Of a stretch of DNA of 64,000 nt, positions 18,392-27,382 are shown piece by piece. How positions within the stretch are numbered: position 1 is the stretch's first letter; the number at the start of each line of letters is the position of its first letter. The notes beneath the pieces are model-generated. The model was not told where the DNA came from, did not search any database, and worked only from the letters and a program-made list of their open reading frames with translations. Made by a program: the position numbers and the translations under genes. Source of the DNA: Aliidongia dinghuensis (GTDB lineage: Bacteria > Pseudomonadota > Alphaproteobacteria > ATCC43930 > CGMCC-115725); contig NZ_BMJQ01000007.1 of assembly GCF_014643535.1 (NCBI RefSeq), positions 248,001 through 312,000 on the forward strand, written 5' to 3'.

Positions 18392-18469
18392 GTGTCAACG
18401 TCGAAAGAACTGCTGGCGGCGGTGGCCGCGCTCGGGATCGCCGACGTAAGCGAGGGTCACCTCGTCTGA
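18392..18469 (+). CDS. Very small ORF (25 aa) with near-perfect ribosome site
   Basis: GTG 18392 is preceded by AAAGGAGGTGATC, a nearly complete match to the 3' end of 16S rRNA. The frame encodes 25 residues (Ser-Lys-Glu-Leu-Leu-Ala-Ala-Val-Ala-Ala-Leu-Gly-Ile-Ala) and stops at TGA 18467. I know no family. About 110 bases later there is a strong hairpin. It may be a small protein or a translated leader of a short transcript; the decamer ACGTCGAAAG recurs at its start and just after its stop. Confidence 0.4.
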   Translation: MSTSKELLAAVAALGIADVSEGHLV

Positions 18470-18577
18470 CGTCGAAAGTTTCTGAGTTTCGCGGGCATAA
18501 GCGCCCGCAGTTCCAGTAGGGGAGACGCGCCGATCCCGCGACCGTGAGGTTCCGGCCGGCGGCTGTCCCAAGCGAAG

Positions 18578-18607
18578 CGACCCCCGCGGGTTCCCCTGCG
18601 GGGGTCG
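18578..18607 (+). terminator. Hairpin terminator after small ORF
   Basis: CGACCCCCGC (18578-18587) pairs with GCGGGGGTCG (18598-18607), a 10-bp perfect stem, followed by TGCTGTTCT. It ends the transcription unit that contains the small ORF at 18,392, or the polA unit. Confidence 0.65.
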
Positions 18608-18631
18608 TGCTGTTCTAGGCCCGGTTGTTGT

Positions 18632-18676
18632 GGGCCGGTTGATCTGGGGCCGGTTGATCTGGGGCCGGTTGATCTG
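18632..18676. repeat. 15-bp tandem repeat, three copies
   Basis: GGGCCGGTTGATCTG occurs exactly three times in a row at 18632-18646, 18647-18661 and 18662-18676, ending two bases before the stop codon of the minus-strand gene at 18,679. It lies outside the coding region. Confidence 0.9.
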
Positions 18677-18678
18677 GG

Positions 18679-19623
18679 TCAGTGCGCCGTGGCGACGAAC
18701 GGCAGCGTGTAGAGCGTCCGGCCGCCGTCGAACTGGACCCACAGCTTGTAGAGGCCTGGCTTCGGCACGGCGACGTGCAGCATCATGTCCGGCGAAATCT
18801 CGGCCGATCCGGCCTCGTGGGGTGCGGCATCATGAGATGGGGCCATGCCCGGCATGTCGTGGCGGCTGCTCATCGCGCCCTCGCTCATCACGCCACCAGT
18901 CATCGCCGCGATCGACATCGGGTGGACATGGACATAGTCGAGCCCGTCGGCGGCGATCAGCACGACATGGGCGCCCACGCCAAGAAACGGCTTCAAATCC
19001 TTGGCGGGCTTGCCATTCTCCAGGATATGCAACGTCAGCATCGAAGGTTCGCCCGCGGAAAGATCAAGCGAGTCGAACGTCACCTGATAAGGCCCTGATT
19101 CGGCCGTAAGCGTCCCGGGCTTGAGCTTCGGCGCCCCGGTGGCCGGCGCGTCGCCCACCGGCAGGTCGAAGCGCAGGACCTGCTGGCCCAGTGTGTGGGG
19201 CATCGCGTCGACATAGATGTGATAGAGCGCGGGTTTCGGGAAGCGGATGCGGACCTGGCCGTTGCCGTCGATCACATGCTCGACGTGCCGGTGGATGAAG
19301 ACCGAGAAATCCTCGCTGATGGCGATGATGTGCATCGCCTTGCCCAGGTCGGCATCATACTTGGTGATCGGCTTCGGCTGGCCGGTCTGGGTGAGCGCGA
19401 CCTCGAGCTTGAGGTCGGTCGGCTGCCCTGCGGGCATGGCGGTGAGCGTGCCGGCCACCTTGGCCGTGGCGCCGGCGAGCGCATTCTGGCCCTGAATGAC
19501 CGTGGCCGCGCCGGCCGGGGGCGCCATGGCCGGCATCGCCAAGGCCGCGGCGGCGAGGCCCAGGACGACGACGAGGCTGCGGACCGGGTTCGAAAGACGC
19601 TTCAGCAATGAGTGGGACTCCAT
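18679..19623 (-). CDS. Secreted Met/His-rich protein of unknown function
   Basis: 314 residues from ATG 19623 (an upstream ATG at 19671 would add 16 residues). A signal peptide is clear: Arg-rich start, a hydrophobic core Leu-Val-Val-Val-Leu-Gly-Leu-Ala-Ala-Ala and cleavage after an Ala-x-Ala near residue 40. The mature part is all-beta in character, with several His pairs (His-Arg-His, His-Val-His-Pro) and a Met/His segment (Met-x-x-x-His-Asp-Met-Pro-Gly-Met-Ala-Pro-Ser-His) like those in periplasmic copper-handling proteins. Metal binding is an inference from composition. I do not recognise a named family. Confidence 0.7.
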   Translation of the reverse strand: MESHSLLKRLSNPVRSLVVVLGLAAAALAMPAMAPPAGAATVIQGQNALAGATAKVAGTLTAMPAGQPTDLKLEVALTQTGQPKPITKYDADLGKAMHIIAISEDFSVFIHRHVEHVIDGNGQVRIRFPKPALYHIYVDAMPHTLGQQVLRFDLPVGDAPATGAPKLKPGTLTAESGPYQVTFDSLDLSAGEPSMLTLHILENGKPAKDLKPFLGVGAHVVLIAADGLDYVHVHPMSIAAMTGGVMSEGAMSSRHDMPGMAPSHDAAPHEAGSAEISPDMMLHVAVPKPGLYKLWVQFDGGRTLYTLPFVATAH

Positions 19624-19728
19624 CCTCGGGCCACCGCTCCCGCTGGAGGATGGCGCGCGGGATGATGCCACAGGACGCCCGGCGAATTAACCAGTCCGTA
19701 TGAAGAATCGGACACGGGCGGCAATAGA

Positions 19729-19758
19729 ACGGCGTCGACCTTCGCCGGTCGACGCCGT
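19729..19758 (-). terminator. Terminator downstream of pckA
   Basis: ACGGCGTCGACC (19729-19740) pairs perfectly with GGTCGACGCCGT (19747-19758), a 12-bp stem with a six-base loop, between the pckA stop and the next minus-strand gene. Confidence 0.7.
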
Positions 19759-19791
19759 CGTTTGTTTCATGTTCGTTCAGTCAGCCTCAGT

Positions 19792-21381
<1,590 letters not shown>

Positions 21382-21562
21382 TAGGGTTTCTCCCGTTATG
21401 GTCGATCGCCGGACCGTTGGCCGGTCTCGGCGTCGATGATCGCTGTCCCTATATTATCGCTGGAACCATGCCGATCGATCCGGCGAGACTGACATCGCCG
21501 ATTGGTGAACGCAATGTGCTGGGCGACGATCCGCTCGGCGGTTTGCCGAGGCGCCGCCTAGC

Positions 21563-22339
21563 TTAGCGGGCATCAGGTCTGAGGATTGGCTCGAGCGCCG
21601 CCACGGCGTCGTCGATCGTCTCGACCGGCCCTCCGAACTCGAGGCGCAGGGACCGGTCGCTGCGGCGCAGGTCGAGCCCGTCCCGATCGACTCCGGCAAC
21701 TTTCCAACCGGTGGTTGCCTTGGCGCCTGCGGCGGTGGCGAGGCGCCGGACGAGGTCGACGTCCTGATTCAGGGCATCGATCAGCTTGCGTTCATCGCGC
21801 ACGAGCGCTTCCGGCACCGGCGGCAGGAGTGCTGCGGCCTCGAGCCAGCGGATGCGGCCGAAGCCCGCGACCAGATGGGCGCGCTCGATGCCGAGCCGGT
21901 AGTAATGGAAGTCGGCGAAGCCAGCGTGGAGGGCTGAGGCCGGATGGTGGGCGACGTAGCGGGCCGCTGCCGCCCGGTCGTCGATGCGGGCGATGCGGCC
22001 GAGCAGCGTCACGCGCGGGGCCGACAGCGGATCCTCGGCGCCGGCCGTGCCGTCGATCAGCAGCGAGGCGCGCGGGTCGGCTATGAGATTGCGGGTATGT
22101 TCGGCCAAGTCCGACAGCAGCAGGATCGGCGACAGGTCGTGATTGACGGCGATCATGACGAGGGAGCTGTATGGCCAGCCGTCCGCTTCGGCGAGGCGCG
22201 TCGCGAGCGTGCCCCGCTCGGCGCGGCGCAGCAGCCGACGGACGATCTCGACCGACGCGTCGGCGTGCGGCGGGATCGGGGGCGGAGTGCCGGGGGCAGG
22301 GCCTGCAGCACGCGGCGGCTTGGGCGTCGCACTCGTCAT
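21563..22339 (-). CDS. HugZ-like FMN-binding split-barrel protein
   Basis: 258 residues. After a Pro-rich start, the pyridoxamine-phosphate-oxidase-like split barrel runs from about 35 to 165: Gly-Thr-Leu-Ala-Thr, Gly-Trp-Pro-Tyr-Ser-Ser, a Ser-Asp-Leu-Ala-Glu-His-Thr-Arg-Asn segment, and Gly-Phe-Gly-Arg-Ile-Arg-Trp after a Phe-Tyr-x-Leu strand. The C-terminal about 80 residues correspond to the DUF2470-type domain seen in HugZ proteins. Family members bind FMN or haem, and some degrade haem. The catalytic role here is not settled. It is divergent from sugE and separated from pckA by 180 bases. Confidence 0.8.
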   Translation of the reverse strand: MTSATPKPPRAAGPAPGTPPPIPPHADASVEIVRRLLRRAERGTLATRLAEADGWPYSSLVMIAVNHDLSPILLLSDLAEHTRNLIADPRASLLIDGTAGAEDPLSAPRVTLLGRIARIDDRAAAARYVAHHPASALHAGFADFHYYRLGIERAHLVAGFGRIRWLEAAALLPPVPEALVRDERKLIDALNQDVDLVRRLATAAGAKATTGWKVAGVDRDGLDLRRSDRSLRLEFGGPVETIDDAVAALEPILRPDAR

Positions 22340-22441
22340 GGTATCGATAGAGTGGTCGGCATCACTTCATGGTCAAGCGAGATATTCCATGAGTGCCGTG
22401 CAATAGTCGGGAACCAAATTCCACTTGGTAAAGGAGTAGCG

Positions 22442-22756
22442 ATGGCCTGGGTCTGGCTCTTGGTCGCGGGAGTATTGGAGGTGGTCTGGGCGTTGGCGCT
22501 CAAGCAGAGTAACGGATTCACCCGCTGGGTCCCGAACGTTGTCATGGCCGCGGGTCTTTTCGCGAGCTTCTGGTTCCTGTCCCTGGCCTTCAAGGAGATC
22601 CCGATGGGCACGGCCTATGCCGTCTGGACCGGCATCGGCGCCGCCGGCATCGCGATCCTCGGCATGGTGCTTTACGGCGAGCCGATCAGCCTCGCGCGCA
22701 TCGGCTTTCTTGTGATGGTGCTGATCGGCATCGCCGGCCTCAAGCTCGCGGCCTAG
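22442..22756 (+). CDS. sugE: SMR-family exporter (SugE/Gdx-like)
   Basis: 104 residues with four membrane helices. Glu13 in Val-Leu-Glu-Val-Val-Trp-Ala is the essential coupling carboxylate. Gly-Thr-Ala-Tyr-Ala-Val-Trp-Thr-Gly-Ile-Gly is the family signature, and the Lys-Gln-Ser-x-Gly-Phe-Thr loop fits the SugE/Gdx branch, which exports guanidinium and some quaternary ammonium compounds. AAGGAG is at 22431-22436, and a small hairpin ACCAA/TTGGT (22413-22429) ends just before it and might modulate initiation. I looked for guanidine riboswitch motifs upstream and found none. Confidence 0.9.
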   Translation: MAWVWLLVAGVLEVVWALALKQSNGFTRWVPNVVMAAGLFASFWFLSLAFKEIPMGTAYAVWTGIGAAGIAILGMVLYGEPISLARIGFLVMVLIGIAGLKLAA

Positions 22757-22855
22757 AGAAAGCCATTTTCCTCGCCCATGGTAGGCGGGGCCCGAGGGGT
22801 CTATAAAGCCGGATAGAACTTGCCAGGCAGAACTTGAGAGTAGGGCTCATATCCC

Positions 22856-23554
22856 GTGGCGAACACGATCGCGCTGGTCGACGACGACCGCAATATCCTG
22901 GCTTCGGTCTCGATGACGCTCGAGGCGGAAGGCTTCCAGGTCCATTGCTACAATGATGGGGCGGAAGCGCTCAAAGGGCTGGCGGCGCGGCCGGTCGACC
23001 TCGCGATCCTCGACATCAAGATGCCGCGCATGGACGGCATGGAACTGCTCGCCCACCTGCGCAAGCAGGGCAGCCTGCCGGTGATCTTCCTGACATCCAA
23101 GGACGACGAGATCGACGAGGCGCTGGGCCTGCGCATGGGCGCCGACGACTACATCACCAAGCCGTTCTCACAGCGCCTGCTGATCGAGCGCATCCGGGCG
23201 CTCTTGCGCCGGGTCGAGCTCGCCAAGGAAAAGCCCTCGACCGACGGTGACGCGCTCCTGACGCGCGGTGACCTGTTGCTCGACACGAGCCGCCATCTCT
23301 GCACCTGGCGCGGCCAGCAGGTCGAGCTGACGGTGACCGAGTTCCTGATCCTGAAGTCGCTCGCCGCCCGGCCGGGTCACGTCAAAAACCGCGACCAGCT
23401 GATGGATGCGGCCTATGGCGAGCATATCTATGTCGATGACCGCACCATCGACAGCCACATCAAGCGCCTGCGCAAGAAGTTCAAGGTGATCGACGACGAT
23501 TTCAGCCATATCGAGACGCTCTATGGCGTTGGTTACCGATACAAAGAAGCCTGA
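22856..23554 (+). CDS. chvI: ChvI-type response regulator (OmpR family)
   Basis: 232 residues from GTG 22856. The receiver domain has Asp-Asp-Asp near the start, phospho-acceptor Asp in [11 protein letters not shown] and Lys in Ile-Thr-Lys-Pro-Phe. The winged-helix output domain ends with [11 protein letters not shown] and Thr-Leu-Tyr-Gly-Val-Gly-Tyr-Arg-Tyr. The sequence and its place before chvG and the PTS genes match the alphaproteobacterial ChvI regulators of envelope and acid stress. The last 32 bases overlap chvG. Confidence 0.92.
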   Translation: MANTIALVDDDRNILASVSMTLEAEGFQVHCYNDGAEALKGLAARPVDLAILDIKMPRMDGMELLAHLRKQGSLPVIFLTSKDDEIDEALGLRMGADDYITKPFSQRLLIERIRALLRRVELAKEKPSTDGDALLTRGDLLLDTSRHLCTWRGQQVELTVTEFLILKSLAARPGHVKNRDQLMDAAYGEHIYVDDRTIDSHIKRLRKKFKVIDDDFSHIETLYGVGYRYKEA

Positions 23555-25208
23555 GGCCGCGGCCCAACCGCGGCCCGACGACGCAGCGGGGCACAAGGTT
23601 CGCAAACTGCTCGCCCGGCCCCGTACGTTCGGCCAGTTCTCGCTCAGCCGGCGCATGCTGGCCGTCAACGTCCTGGCCGTGGCGCTCCTGGGCGGCGGCA
23701 TGCTCTATCTCGATCGCTACGAGACGGGCCTCATCGATACCGAGTTGCAGGCGCTTGCGACCCAGGGCGGCATCTTCGCCGGCGCGTTGAGCGAGGGTGC
23801 CACACTCGAGGACCTGGGCGATCAGCCCGTCCTGGTGCCGAGCCTGGGCCAGGGGCTGATGCGTCGCCTGGTCGAGCCGACGCGGATCCGCGCGCGCCTG
23901 TTCCTGCCGAACGGCGTCATGATCGCCGACAGCCGGACCATGCAGGGCCGCGGCGGTTCCATTCAGATCCAGGAGTTGCCGCCGCCCGACGAGGCAGGGC
24001 CTGGCTTGCTCCGGCGCTTCGTCGACAGCGTCTCGGGCCTGCTCCGCCGGCACGACCATCATCCGCCCTATGTCGAATATCCCCAGGCCGTCGCTGCCAA
24101 CTACGAGGAAGTGACGGACGCGCTCGAGGGGCATATCACGCGCGAGGTCCGCTCCGACCAGCACGGCGGGCTCATCCTGAGCGTTGCCGTGCCGGTGAGG
24201 CGCTACAAGCAGGTGCTGGGCGCGGTCATGCTGCAGGTCGGTAGCGCCAACCTCGAGCAGAAGGTCGACTCGGTCAGGGCCGATATCCTGCGGCTGTTCA
24301 TGATCGTGCTGGTCGTGACCGTGGCGCTCTCGCTCTATCTCGCCGGCACGATTGCCCGGCCGGTGCGCCGGCTCGCCCAGGCGGCCTACGAGATCCGCCA
24401 CGGCGACGGGCGCAAGGTGGACATTCCCGACTTCAGCCGCCGGCACGACGAGATCGGCGAGCTGTCGGTGGCGCTCACGGCCATGACCGCCGCGATGTTC
24501 CGGCGCATGGACGCGATCGAGCGGTTCGCGGCCGACGTGGCGCACGAGATCAAGAATCCGCTGACCTCGCTCAGGAGTGCGGTCGAGACCGCGACGCGCG
24601 TGCAGGATCCCAAGCAGCAGAAGCGGCTGATGGCGATCATCCAGGACGACGTGACCCGGCTCGATCGCCTGATCAGCGACATTTCCGACGCTTCGCGCCT
24701 CGACGCCGAGATGAGCCGGCTCGAGCGCACGCCGGTCTCGATCGCCGGCATGCTCGGCACGCTGGTCGACGTCCACGCGACGACGCGCAGCGAGGAGGAT
24801 CCGGTCCTGGAATATGAAGCGCCCGATTCCGGCGAGCGCCTCATGGTGCTGGGCAAGGAGGGCCGGCTCGTCCAGGTGTTCCGCAACCTGATCGGCAATG
24901 CCGCGTCGTTCAGCCCGGCCGGCGGCCGGATCGTGGTGCGCGCCGAACGGCAGGGGCCGGACGTGCTGATATCGGTCGAGGACGAGGGGCCGGGCGTGCC
25001 CGAGGGCAAGCTCGCCGCGATCTTCGACCGGTTCTATTCGGAGCGGCCGGCCGGCGAGAAGTTCGGCACCCACTCTGGTCTCGGCCTGTCGATCTCCAAG
25101 CAGATCGCCGAGGCGCACGGCGGGGCGATCTGGGCCGAGAACCGGCGTGACGAGGCGGGTCAGGTGCAGGGCGCGCGCTTCTGCGTCCGTCTGCCCGCCG
25201 CGCGCTGA
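23523..25208 (+). CDS. chvG: ChvG-type sensor histidine kinase
   Basis: 561 residues. There is a cytoplasmic N-tail of about 40 residues, a first membrane helix ([12 protein letters not shown]), a periplasmic sensor of about 200 residues and a second helix (Leu-Phe-Met-Ile-Val-Leu-Val-Val). HAMP follows, then the H-box [15 protein letters not shown] and an ATPase domain with Asn, Glu-Asp-Glu-Gly-Pro-Gly and Gly-Leu-Gly-Leu boxes. The loop between residues 180 and 190 contains Arg-Arg-His-Asp-His-His, a possible metal or pH-sensitive patch. It phosphorylates ChvI. Translation is probably coupled through the 32-base overlap. Confidence 0.92.
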   Translation: MALVTDTKKPEAAAQPRPDDAAGHKVRKLLARPRTFGQFSLSRRMLAVNVLAVALLGGGMLYLDRYETGLIDTELQALATQGGIFAGALSEGATLEDLGDQPVLVPSLGQGLMRRLVEPTRIRARLFLPNGVMIADSRTMQGRGGSIQIQELPPPDEAGPGLLRRFVDSVSGLLRRHDHHPPYVEYPQAVAANYEEVTDALEGHITREVRSDQHGGLILSVAVPVRRYKQVLGAVMLQVGSANLEQKVDSVRADILRLFMIVLVVTVALSLYLAGTIARPVRRLAQAAYEIRHGDGRKVDIPDFSRRHDEIGELSVALTAMTAAMFRRMDAIERFAADVAHEIKNPLTSLRSAVETATRVQDPKQQKRLMAIIQDDVTRLDRLISDISDASRLDAEMSRLERTPVSIAGMLGTLVDVHATTRSEEDPVLEYEAPDSGERLMVLGKEGRLVQVFRNLIGNAASFSPAGGRIVVRAERQGPDVLISVEDEGPGVPEGKLAAIFDRFYSERPAGEKFGTHSGLGLSISKQIAEAHGGAIWAENRRDEAGQVQGARFCVRLPAAR

Positions 25209-25230
25209 GCCGCCCCTGGACCGCCCGGCC

Positions 25231-26670
25231 ATGACGCTTCATCACGGCACGGTCGTCGCCTTCGACGGGCGCGCCGTGATGTTGCGCGGCCAGCCCGGCA
25301 CCGGCAAGTCCGACCTGGCATTGCGGCTGATCGCACTCGGCGCGGAGTTGGTCGCCGACGACCAGGTCGAGCTTGTGGCCGAGGGGGACGGGATCGTGGC
25401 GCGCGCACCGCCGACGATCGCCGGGATGATCGAGGTGCGCGGGCTCGGCATCCGCACGCTGCCGCACCGACCGTGGGCCTCGCTCGCGCTCGTGGCGGAT
25501 CTGGTCGCGCCGGACAAGGTCGAGCGCCTGCCCGAGCCGGCGACGGCGATGATCGAGGGGCGGGAGATTCCGATCCTGACGCTCGATCCTTTCACGGCGT
25601 CGGCGCCCATCAAGCTGCTGCTGGCGCTCGGATTATCGCCGACGGCTGGCGCCGGGCCCCGCATCGGGTATAAACAGAGGGCCATGATCGATCCCTCTCC
25701 CGCTCAGGGACTTACGCAGGATGTGCCGCCGGTTGTCGCGTCGGCGCGCGTCGTGCTCGTTACCGGCCTCTCCGGTGCCGGCCGGTCCACGGCCCTCAAG
25801 ATGCTCGAAGACATGGGCTACGAGGCGGTCGATAATCTGCCGCTTTCGCTGTTGCCCCGCCTCGTCGGCGCCACGGGCAGGCGCGCCCGGCCGATTGCCG
25901 TCGGCATCGACATCCGGACGCGCGATTTCGCGGTCACCGGCCTGCTTGCCGAACTCGACCGGCTGATCGCCGCTGAACGGATCGAGGCGAAGCTCGTGTT
26001 CCTCGATTGCGATGACGACGCGCTCGCCCGGCGCTACACCGAGACGCGTCGGCGCCATCCGCTGGCCGGCGATCGCCCGGTCATGGACGGTATCCGTCTC
26101 GAGCGCGACCGGGTCTCGCCGCTCCGCGCCCGCGCCGACGTGGTGATCGACACCTCCGTACTGAAGCCGCAGGACCTGAAGCGACTGCTCACCGGTCATT
26201 TCGGGCTCGGCGGCCGGCCGAGCCTCGGCATCTTCGTCACGTCCTTCTCGTTCCGGCAGGGCCTGCCGCGCGAGGCCGACCTGGTGTTCGACGTTCGCTT
26301 CCTCGACAATCCCTATTACGACCCGGTGCTGCGGCCGCTGACCGGCCTCGATGCGCCGGTTCAGGCGCATATCACCGCCGACCCGGTCTTTGCCGACTTC
26401 TTCGACAATCTGGTGCGGCTGATCCAGCCGTTGCTGCCGCGCTATGACCACGAGGGCAAGTCCTATCTCACCATCGCCATCGGTTGCACCGGCGGGCGCC
26501 ACCGGTCGGTCTATGTTGCCGAACGGATCGGCGCCTGGCTCGCCGCCCATGGTCAGACCGTCACGGTCGCGCATCGGGATATTTCTCGCCCCGTCAACCA
26601 CCATGCCGAGGTTCCGATGGACGACAAGCCGGTCTCCCCTTCCAGCAGCACCTTAAGGGAACACGCATGA
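25231..26670 (+). CDS. hprK-rapZ: HprK-RapZ in-frame fusion (HPr kinase / RNase adapter)
   Basis: One uninterrupted frame of 479 codons. Residues 1-150 are the short alphaproteobacterial HPr kinase: Walker A GQPGTGKS at 20-27, Asp-Asp-Gln-Val-Glu-Leu and the Ile-Glu-Val-Arg-Gly-Leu-Gly-Ile signature. Residues about 152-479 are a complete RapZ/YvcJ-type nucleotide-binding protein: Walker A GLSGAGRS at 179-186, Ile-Asp-Ile-Arg-Thr-Arg-Asp, and Gly-Cys-Thr-Gly-Gly-Arg-His-Arg-Ser near 418. In related genomes these are separate adjacent genes. Here there is no stop between them, but an internal ATG at 25684 with AGAGGG upstream could still yield free RapZ. ATGA overlap couples it to the next gene. 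Confidence 0.85.
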   Translation: MTLHHGTVVAFDGRAVMLRGQPGTGKSDLALRLIALGAELVADDQVELVAEGDGIVARAPPTIAGMIEVRGLGIRTLPHRPWASLALVADLVAPDKVERLPEPATAMIEGREIPILTLDPFTASAPIKLLLALGLSPTAGAGPRIGYKQRAMIDPSPAQGLTQDVPPVVASARVVLVTGLSGAGRSTALKMLEDMGYEAVDNLPLSLLPRLVGATGRRARPIAVGIDIRTRDFAVTGLLAELDRLIAAERIEAKLVFLDCDDDALARRYTETRRRHPLAGDRPVMDGIRLERDRVSPLRARADVVIDTSVLKPQDLKRLLTGHFGLGGRPSLGIFVTSFSFRQGLPREADLVFDVRFLDNPYYDPVLRPLTGLDAPVQAHITADPVFADFFDNLVRLIQPLLPRYDHEGKSYLTIAIGCTGGRHRSVYVAERIGAWLAAHGQTVTVAHRDISRPVNHHAEVPMDDKPVSPSSSTLREHA

Positions 26671-27074
26671 TCGGAATGGTTCTCGTGACCCACGGCCGGC
26701 TCGCCGCCGAATTCATCGCGGCACTCGAGCACGTCGTCGGCCCGCAAACGAATATCGCCGCCGTCTGCATCGGCCCCGAGGACGACATGGAAAAGCGCCG
26801 GCAGGATATTCTCGACGACATCGCCAAGGTCGACGCCGGCCGCGGCGTCGTGATCCTGACCGACATGTTCGGCGGCACGCCGTCGAACCTCGCGATCTCG
26901 GTGATGGAAAAGGCCCGGATCGAGGTGATCGCCGGCATCAACCTGCCGATGCTGATCAAGCTCGCGAGCCTGCGCCAGACGGAGTCGCTGGGCGCCGCCG
27001 TTACCGGCGCGCAGGAGGCCGGGCGGAAATATATCAACGTCGCCTCGCAGCTGCTTGCCGATGCGCGCGGGTGA
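26667..27074 (+). CDS. manX: PTS EIIA-mannose-type protein
   Basis: 135 residues. The phosphorylatable His9 is in Leu-Val-Thr-His-Gly-Arg-Leu-Ala, followed by Thr-Asp-Met-Phe-Gly-Gly-Thr-Pro-Ser-Asn and Ile-Ala-Gly-Ile-Asn-Leu-Pro-Met-Leu, all diagnostic of the EIIA-Man fold. No EIIB or EIIC gene is near, so as in other alphaproteobacteria it probably serves a regulatory phosphorelay (EI, HPr, EIIA) rather than sugar uptake. The start codon overlaps the preceding TGA as ATGA. Confidence 0.92.
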   Translation: MIGMVLVTHGRLAAEFIAALEHVVGPQTNIAAVCIGPEDDMEKRRQDILDDIAKVDAGRGVVILTDMFGGTPSNLAISVMEKARIEVIAGINLPMLIKLASLRQTESLGAAVTGAQEAGRKYINVASQLLADARG

Positions 27075-27082
27075 GGCGCGCC

Positions 27083-27382
27083 ATGGCTGACGAGGAGATG
27101 ATGGAAGGCGTCACCGTGCGCCGGATGGTGACGATCTGCAACAAGCGCGGTCTGCACGCGCGCGCCGCCGCCCGGTTCGTTAAGCTGGCTGAGCAGTTCG
27201 ACGCCGACATCCGGGTTGCAAAGAACGGCAGCGTCGTCAGCGGCCGCTCGATCATGGGGTTGATGATGCTGGCGGCATCGATCGGCACGACGATCGAGAT
27301 TCGTGCGACGGGCCGGCAGGCCGACGTCGCGGTGGCGGCGATGGCCGGCCTCGTGTCGGACGCCTTCGATGAGCAAGACTGA
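27083..27382 (+). CDS. ptsH: Phosphocarrier protein HPr
   Basis: 99 residues. His25 in Gly-Leu-His-Ala-Arg-Ala-Ala-Ala is the EI phosphorylation site. Ser56 in Ser-Gly-Arg-Ser-Ile-Met-Gly-Leu-Met is the HPr-kinase site, consistent with the linked hprK. It relays phosphate from EI to EIIA. The gene starts nine bases after manX and ends inside the start of ptsI (14-base overlap). Confidence 0.93.
   Translation: MADEEMMEGVTVRRMVTICNKRGLHARAAARFVKLAEQFDADIRVAKNGSVVSGRSIMGLMMLAASIGTTIEIRATGRQADVAVAAMAGLVSDAFDEQD

Noticed and set aside
22340..22441. Possible guanidine riboswitch before sugE
   Set aside because: I looked for the paired ACGR-loop hairpins and the ykkC core and saw neither; only a small hairpin near the ribosome site.
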